Source of the DNA: JAFTYO01 sp045644765 | GTDB lineage: Bacteria; Pseudomonadota; Alphaproteobacteria; RF32; CAG-239 | Assembly (NCBI GenBank): GCA_045644765.1 | Contig: JAZRHM010000033.1 | Location: forward strand, 8,536-72,535 | DNA length: 64,000 nucleotides | Direction of reading: 5' to 3' | In this document: positions 59,558-64,000 of the stretch, piece by piece | Layout of the letters: each line of letters begins with the position of its first letter | How positions within the stretch are numbered: the stretch's first letter is position 1 | Translations under genes and position numbers: made by a program | The notes under the pieces: generated by a model | What the model was told of the DNA's origin: nothing | The model's input: the letters and a program-made list of their open reading frames with translations, nothing else | The model's database searches: none

Positions 59558-60463
59558 ATGAAAAGAACAAAATATAACAACGTTAACGGTTGGCTTATTA
59601 TTGATAAACAAAGAGATATAGGTTCAACCGATGTTGTAAATCAGACAAGGCGTTTACTCAATGCCAACAAAAACGGTCACGCAGGTACGTTGGATCCTTT
59701 TGCAACCGGCGTTTTACCGATTGCATTTGGTGAAGCAACAAAGCTCATTCCGTTTGTAACAGATGGTAAAAAAGAATATGAATTTATCTTAAAATTCGGA
59801 GTTGAAACAAACACAGATGATTCCGAAGGAACTGTTATAAACACATCAAATTATATTCCGACAGTTGATGAAATTTTAAAAGTTTTACCCCAATTTATAG
59901 GAACCATTAAACAAACTCCTCCTATCTATTCGGCTATTAAGATAAACGGGCAAAGAGCTTATAAGTTGGCAAGAGAAGGAAAAGAGGTTAATATTCCGGA
60001 ACGCCAAGTTGAAATTTATTATTTAGATTTTTTAGAACAAATAAACGAATCGGAATTCAAATTTAAAGTCGGTTGTTCAAAAGGCACATATATCAGAACT
60101 TTAGGTAAAGACATTGCCCTAAAATTAGGCACTTTGGGACATTTAAGCGAACTGAGAAGAACAAAATGCGCAATTTTTTCGCTTCAGGATACGATTTTAC
60201 TGGAAAACTTAAAAAATATGGTGTATGAAGATGAAAGACTTTTGTCGCTTCTTCCGGTTAAGACATCACTGCGCGACATCGCGGTGATTGCCGTTTCGGA
60301 AGAAGAAGCAACTAAATTAAGACATGGACAAGGCTTGTCACCGAAAGCATATCAAGGGTTTCCCCTAAATACGCTTTTAGCTGCTTTGTGTAATGATTGT
60401 TTAGTTGCATTGGTAAGGGTTGAAGAAAGAAGACTTTCTCCAATCCGTGTGTTTAATTTATAA
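59558..60463 (+). CDS. truB: tRNA pseudouridine-55 synthase TruB
   Basis: This 301-residue synthase makes pseudouridine 55 in the T-arm of tRNA. The catalytic region 'GHAGTLDPFATGVLPIAFGEATKL' holds D46, with 'FGVETNTDDSEG', 'PPIYSAIKINGQRAYKLAREG' and 'GTYIRTLGKDIALKLGTLGHL' following. A PUA-type C-terminal domain is at about 240-301. ATG 59558 follows AAAGGAAA and is preferred over far-upstream codons. rpsO and pnp follow directly, the usual order. Confidence 0.96.
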   Translation: MKRTKYNNVNGWLIIDKQRDIGSTDVVNQTRRLLNANKNGHAGTLDPFATGVLPIAFGEATKLIPFVTDGKKEYEFILKFGVETNTDDSEGTVINTSNYIPTVDEILKVLPQFIGTIKQTPPIYSAIKINGQRAYKLAREGKEVNIPERQVEIYYLDFLEQINESEFKFKVGCSKGTYIRTLGKDIALKLGTLGHLSELRRTKCAIFSLQDTILLENLKNMVYEDERLLSLLPVKTSLRDIAVIAVSEEEATKLRHGQGLSPKAYQGFPLNTLLAALCNDCLVALVRVEERRLSPIRVFNL

Positions 60464-60482
60464 AATGAAAAGGAAAAATAAG

Positions 60483-60752
60483 ATGTCGATTACAAATGAA
60501 GTTAAACAGGAAATTATTGCAAAATACGGTACAAAACCGGGAGATACAGGTTCTCCTGAAGTTCAAATTGCTATTTGGACATATCGTATTAATTCTTTGA
60601 TTGAACACTTTAATGTTCATAAAAAAGACTTACATTCCCGTTTAGGTTTAATGAAAATGGTTAGCCGTCGTCGTCACCTCTTAGATCACTTAAAAGCTAA
60701 GAGTAACGATCGTTATCAAGCAATCATTAAAAAATTAGATTTACGTAAGTAA
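60483..60752 (+). CDS. rpsO: 30S ribosomal protein S15
   Basis: This 89-residue protein binds the 16S central domain early in assembly. The standard pattern is complete: 'KPGDTGSPEVQIAIWTYRINSLIEHFNVHKKDLHSRLGLMKMVSRRRHLLDHLK'. It starts 20 bases after truB and is followed by a strong stem-loop, with pnp beyond it. Confidence 0.98.
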   Translation: MSITNEVKQEIIAKYGTKPGDTGSPEVQIAIWTYRINSLIEHFNVHKKDLHSRLGLMKMVSRRRHLLDHLKAKSNDRYQAIIKKLDLRK

Positions 60753-60765
60753 TTCGCAAATTTTA

Positions 60766-60796
60766 AAAACTGCGGGGCAAGGGCTCCGCAGTTTTA
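60766..60796 (+). terminator. Stem-loop between rpsO and pnp
   Basis: AAAACTGCGG (60766-60775) and CCGCAGTTTT (60786-60795) form a perfect 10-bp stem with a 10-base loop. It may end part of the rpsO transcripts or act as a processing stem in the pnp leader, as in enterobacteria. A second small hairpin (CCTTAAA / TTAAGG, about 60804-60822) follows. Confidence 0.7.
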
Positions 60797-60858
60797 TAAA
60801 ATCCTTAAAGTTTTTTAAGGTGAGGTTTTAAAAGAAGAAATATGAAAGGTAGAAAAAT

Positions 60859-62979
60859 ATGATAAATTTTAAACAATACCGCCAAGAGATGGAATGGGGC
60901 GGTCGTAAACTCGTTTTAGAAACAGGCAAAATTGCCAGACAAGCAACAGGTGCCGTTTTGGCCACATATGGAGATACAGTTGTAGTTGCAACGGTCTGCG
61001 CAGCAAAAGAAGCAAAACCCGATCAAGATTTCTTCCCATTAACAGTTAACTATCAAGAAAAATATTATGCAACCGGTAAAATTCCGGGCGGTTTTATGAA
61101 ACGTGAAGGAAAACCTTCCGAACGTGAAGTTCTTATTTCTCGTTTGATTGATCGTCCTATCCGCCCACTCTTCCCGGATGCTTTCAAAAACGAAGTTCAA
61201 ATTGTATGTACAACTTTATCACATGACCAAAAGAACGATTCTGATGTTGTTGCCATGATTGCTGCTTCTGCCGCATTAGCCGTTTCAGGCGTTCCGTTCT
61301 TAGGTCCTATCGGTGCTGCAAAAATCGGTTATAAAGATGGAAACTATATCTTAAACCCAAGTATTGAAGAACAAAAAACATCCGATTTGGAATTGGCTGT
61401 TGCCGGAACCAAAGAAGGCGTGTTGATGGTAGAATCTGAAGCTAACGAACTTTCCGAAGAAGTTATGCTTGGCGCAGTAATGTTCGGTTTTGAAAGTTTT
61501 CAACCGGTTATTAACATGATAAACGAGCTTAAAAAACAAGCCGGAACAGTTGCATGGGAAGAACCTAAGTTTCCTGAAGAGTTTGAAGCTTTGTGCGCTC
61601 GTGTTGAAAAAGATTTTGCTAAAAAATATGACGAAGCATTTAACGAAGTTGATAAACTGACACGTGGCAACATCTTAGGTTGTTTGGCTGAAGAAGTTAA
61701 AGCAACCATTGATCCTGAAAATGAGCTTGAAGTTCGTTATGTTGGTGATGCAATTGAACATATTATGCACAAAACCATGCGTGAAAAAGTTCTTTCTACC
61801 GGCAAACGTATTGACGGTCGTGATACAAGAACAGTTCGTCCGATCAGTTGTGAAGTTGACGTATTACCTACGACACATGGTTCAGCTTTGTTTACTCGTG
61901 GTGAAACACAAGCTTTGGTCGTTACCACATTAGGTACCGATGATGATGCTCAAATTGTTGACGGTTTGATGGCTGAATATAAACAAGACTTTATGTTATA
62001 TTACAACTTCCCTCCGTTTTCTGTTGGTGAATGTGGCCGTTTAGGAACTCCGGGCCGCCGCGAAATCGGTCACGGAAAACTTGCTTGGCGTGCAATTCAC
62101 CCGATGATGCCTGCAGACAAAGAAAAGTTCCCGTATTCCATAAGAGTTGTTTCTGACATTATGGAATCTAACGGATCTTCTTCTATGGCAACCGTTTGCG
62201 GAACAACATTATCATTGCAAGCTGCCGGCGTACCGATGAAAAAACCTGTTGCAGGTATTGCTATGGGCTTAATTAAGGAAGATGATGGTCGTGTTGCAAT
62301 TTTGACTGATATCTTAGGTGATGAAGACCACTTAGGCGATATGGACTTTAAGGTTGCCGGAACAAAAGATGGTGTGACTGCTTTACAGATGGATATCAAA
62401 ATTACATCTATCACTAAAGAAATTATGGAACACGCTTTAGAGCAAGCTCATGAAGGACGTATACATATCTTAGGTGAAATGGCAAAAGCTATTGAAGCTC
62501 CGAGAGAAAAAGTATCACCTTTGGCTCCACGCATTATATCAATCAAAATTCCTACAGATAAAATTCGTGAAGTTATCGGAACAGGTGGCAAGGTTATCAG
62601 AGAGATTGTTGAAACCACTCATACCAAAATCGACATTACTGATGACGGCGTTGTTAAAATTGCCTCTATGAAAAAAGAAGACGGCGACGCAGCTTTAGAG
62701 TGGATTATGGGCATTGTTGCCGAACCTGAAATGGGCAAGATTTATCATGGCACCATTACCAAGATCATGGACTTTGGTGCATTTGTCCGCTTCCTTGGCA
62801 CAACCGAAGGTTTGGTTCACATTTCCGAAGTTAAAAACGAGCGCATTGCCTCTGTTTCTGACTTCTACAAAGAAGGTGATCAAATTTGGGTAAAATGTCT
62901 TGGTGCTGACAATCGTGGCAAGATTAAACTTTCTGCCAAGAGAGTAAACCAAGAAACAGGCGAAGATTTAGAAAAATAA
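60859..62979 (+). CDS. pnp: Polynucleotide phosphorylase
   Basis: This 706-residue phosphorolytic exoribonuclease degrades mRNA and can add tails. It has two RNase PH-type domains (about 1-230 and 310-540), with the active region 'GSGKKLKSEF'-independent 'LTDILGDEDHLGDMDFKVAGTKDGVTALQMDIKI' in the second. A KH domain follows ('IPTDKIREVIGTGGKVIREIVE', near 555-610), then an S1 domain ('GKIYHGTITKIMDFGAFVRFLG', near 620-690). The order truB-rpsO-pnp and the leader hairpins suggest a conserved regulated unit. Confidence 0.98.
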   Translation: MINFKQYRQEMEWGGRKLVLETGKIARQATGAVLATYGDTVVVATVCAAKEAKPDQDFFPLTVNYQEKYYATGKIPGGFMKREGKPSEREVLISRLIDRPIRPLFPDAFKNEVQIVCTTLSHDQKNDSDVVAMIAASAALAVSGVPFLGPIGAAKIGYKDGNYILNPSIEEQKTSDLELAVAGTKEGVLMVESEANELSEEVMLGAVMFGFESFQPVINMINELKKQAGTVAWEEPKFPEEFEALCARVEKDFAKKYDEAFNEVDKLTRGNILGCLAEEVKATIDPENELEVRYVGDAIEHIMHKTMREKVLSTGKRIDGRDTRTVRPISCEVDVLPTTHGSALFTRGETQALVVTTLGTDDDAQIVDGLMAEYKQDFMLYYNFPPFSVGECGRLGTPGRREIGHGKLAWRAIHPMMPADKEKFPYSIRVVSDIMESNGSSSMATVCGTTLSLQAAGVPMKKPVAGIAMGLIKEDDGRVAILTDILGDEDHLGDMDFKVAGTKDGVTALQMDIKITSITKEIMEHALEQAHEGRIHILGEMAKAIEAPREKVSPLAPRIISIKIPTDKIREVIGTGGKVIREIVETTHTKIDITDDGVVKIASMKKEDGDAALEWIMGIVAEPEMGKIYHGTITKIMDFGAFVRFLGTTEGLVHISEVKNERIASVSDFYKEGDQIWVKCLGADNRGKIKLSAKRVNQETGEDLEK

Positions 62980-62997
62980 TCTGCCTCGTTATCCTTA

Positions 62998-63032
62998 AAC
63001 TGCCATCCCTTGCCAAAGTGGTGGCAGTTTTT
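62998..63032 (+). terminator. pnp terminator
   Basis: AACTGCCA and TGGCAGTT form the stem around a 15-base loop and are followed by a T run. It stands about 20 bases past the pnp stop. Confidence 0.85.
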
Positions 63033-63083
63033 TTATTTTAGAACATCAAGTTATCACCCCTGCTTAAATAACAATAATAAAAC

Positions 63084-63125
63084 GTCATCCCCTGAGCGAA
63101 TAAAATGAGCGAGGTAAGGGATCTT
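63084..63125 (+). repeat. Hairpin repeat, copy 1
   Basis: The 42-base unit begins GTCATCCCC and ends GGGATCTT. ATCCC and GGGAT can pair to close a hairpin, and the interior has GAGCGA twice. Copy 2 (63387-63428) is identical. The flank just upstream ('AATAACAATAAT') is also shared with copy 2. Confidence 0.85.
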
Positions 63126-63321
63126 CAACTTAGAAAAAATCATCAGATAAATCGTTCCATTGAGGATTCTTTTTTGAAATTAGTTTTTCTTTTACTTTTC
63201 TATAACATTTTTTCAAATATTTTTCACATGCAATTATTGGTCATTATATATACATACATTGTTTTCATAATAAAACAATAAAGCACATTAAATTTTTCTG
63301 TCAATCAATAATAAAAATTTG

Positions 63322-63363
63322 AAGATCGCTGATCTCACTCGTTATACTCGCTCAAGCGATGAC
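63322..63363 (-). repeat. Hairpin repeat, inverted diverged copy
   Basis: Read on the minus strand this 42-base unit aligns without gaps to the other two copies, with nine differences. Its closing stem reads ATCGC/GCGAT instead of ATCCC/GGGAT, so one C-G pair is swapped to G-C on both sides, a compensatory change. It lies 23 bases before copy 2 in inverted orientation, so the two could form a larger palindrome. Confidence 0.75.
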
Positions 63364-63386
63364 AGTTTGAATAACAATAATGAAAT

Positions 63387-63428
63387 GTCATCCCCTGAGC
63401 GAATAAAATGAGCGAGGTAAGGGATCTT
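63387..63428 (+). repeat. Hairpin repeat, copy 2
   Basis: Identical over 42 bases to copy 1, 303 bases downstream of it. The 'GTCATCCC...GGGATC' form resembles short palindromic intergenic repeats seen in other alphaproteobacteria; the family here is unnamed. Confidence 0.85.
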
Positions 63429-63497
63429 TCACTTTTTTAAATCTCTGCCAATACTATATTACAAATAAAAATTCCCGATAAAACCTATTAAAATCTA

Positions 63498-63526
63498 TTG
63501 CAAAATACTTAAAAACAACATATAAT
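63498..63526 (+). promoter_or_regulatory. Consensus promoter of the final secreted gene
   Basis: TTGCAA (63498-63503) and TATAAT (63521-63526) are separated by exactly 17 bases. The -10 box is a perfect match. The start codon at 63586 is about 60 bases on. Confidence 0.7.
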
Positions 63527-63585
63527 ATAGTAAAATTTGCATTTTTTTACAATTTGCGAAAAGTTTTTTATTGGGGTTGTGTCAG

Positions 63586-64000
63586 ATGAAAAAATTTATT
63601 GCTTTGATTATATTTGCTTGTTGCTGTTGTGTACATGCGGCATATTCTCTCATGCAACCTCTTTCTTTGGGGTCAGGAAATACAAGGTCTGGTTATCCTG
63701 ACTGTGACTCAATAGCTGTCGGTTTATCATATATTAATTTTTATACTTTTTTTGAAAAAAATAAACAAACAACGTGTGATGACGATAGTGAACAGAACAG
63801 TTGTCTTAAAGATGGAATGACTTATTATTTTTGTGCCAGAAATTATAGTACTGATTCTTCAGTGATTAGTTGTTTATTAGATGGAACAACATCATATATG
63901 TACGACGCTGACACTAATTCGATACCTTGTAGTATTGGAAGTGCACTGGATAGCTTAACTGTTGTGGGTTATGATTTTCCTTTTTGTTATATATTATTTG
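63586..64000 (+). CDS. Secreted cysteine-containing protein, partial (3' end outside window)
   Basis: The frame is open from ATG 63586 to the window edge, 138 codons. A signal peptide with an unusual run of four cysteines (FACCCCVHA) ends near residue 19. The mature part has cysteines at intervals (about residues 40, 63, 72, 83, 97, 116 and 134) among Ser, Asp and Tyr-rich segments. It does not show the C-x2-[LI]-G-F repeat of the cysteine-rich pair at 40-42 kb. It has a consensus promoter and a GGGG motif upstream. Function unknown; probably periplasmic or surface-exposed. Confidence 0.7.
   Translation, partial: MKKFIALIIFACCCCVHAAYSLMQPLSLGSGNTRSGYPDCDSIAVGLSYINFYTFFEKNKQTTCDDDSEQNSCLKDGMTYYFCARNYSTDSSVISCLLDGTTSYMYDADTNSIPCSIGSALDSLTVVGYDFPFCYILF

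Larger units (their letters stand above)
63033..63585. other. Gene-free spacer with a hairpin repeat family
   Basis: About 550 bases without a supportable gene. The stretch holds three copies of a 42-base hairpin-forming repeat (two direct, one inverted), AT-rich sequence between them and, near the end, a consensus promoter for the next gene. No tRNA-like or known RNA pattern can be seen. Confidence 0.75.

Noticed and set aside
63033..63585. CRISPR array or tRNA in the spacer after pnp
   Set aside because: The repeats number only three, one of them inverted, with unequal spacing, and no tRNA T-loop or CCA pattern is present.

Overview
The window is a gene-dense, visibly AT-rich stretch of chromosome from an alphaproteobacterium, probably an uncultured host-associated lineage. 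The placement rests on gene content: a CcrM-type cell-cycle DNA methyltransferase, CarD, AddAB next to thioredoxin, LpxI instead of LpxH, a Tim44-like protein next to MltA and Smr, a separate F0 operon with both b and b' subunits, and prmA next to pepP. The lineage is inference, because the window has no rRNA or tRNA gene. Nothing looks like a prophage, integrative element, intact insertion sequence or CRISPR array.

Layout. 1-2.6 kb: an edge segment with two RNA-like hairpins and a 22-codon ORF, a FadL-type porin, an HxlR regulator and CarD. 2.6-6.8 kb: trmL, secB, a Tim44-like gene, mltA, an Smr gene and an SDR gene. 6.9-10.5 kb: yicC-gmk-cysK-lptG. 10.6-20.2 kb, minus strand: a lone DotB/TraJ-type ATPase, trxA, then aroK-rph-rdgB-addB-addA. 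20.2-25.0 kb, plus: a small membrane ORF with an early stop, a Xer recombinase, dciA-like, a DsbA-like gene and atpI-B-E-F'-F. 25.0-34.0 kb, minus: sufS-sufT-sufE-sucC-sucD-comF, comEC, lpxI-lpxB. 34.2-40.2 kb, plus: map, radC, a Nudix gene, prmA, pepP and a small CxxC secreted protein, with a minus-strand lipoprotein inside. 40.2-44.0 kb, minus: ruvA-ruvB-ybgC followed by two cysteine-rich secreted proteins. 44.2-49.2 kb, plus: an OprB-like porin, a three-gene set (retropepsin-like lipoprotein, transglutaminase-like 7TM protein, RimK-like ATP-grasp ligase) and a cyclophilin. 49.2-59.4 kb: a broken small ORF, rlmE, two Ppx/GppA paralogues, ccrM, cca, groESL, an Aas-like fusion and a SemiSWEET. 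59.5-64.0 kb: truB-rpsO-pnp, a 600-base spacer with a hairpin repeat family, and the start of another secreted protein.

Most genes are ordinary housekeeping. The strongest anomaly is the SucCD pair in the SUF operon. The alpha subunit has the family's usual length, but the phosphorylated histidine reads Tyr and its partner glutamate reads Gln, so the classical succinyl-CoA synthetase mechanism looks lost. Other points of interest are the retropepsin/7TM/ATP-grasp operon, cysteine-rich secreted proteins near a CYQC protein where tol-pal genes might be expected, a short ORF whose Shine-Dalgarno is buried in a perfect stem, a small membrane ORF with TAG as its second codon, a short gene split across two frames at a slippery heptamer, and three copies of a 42-base hairpin repeat, one carrying a compensatory base-pair change.
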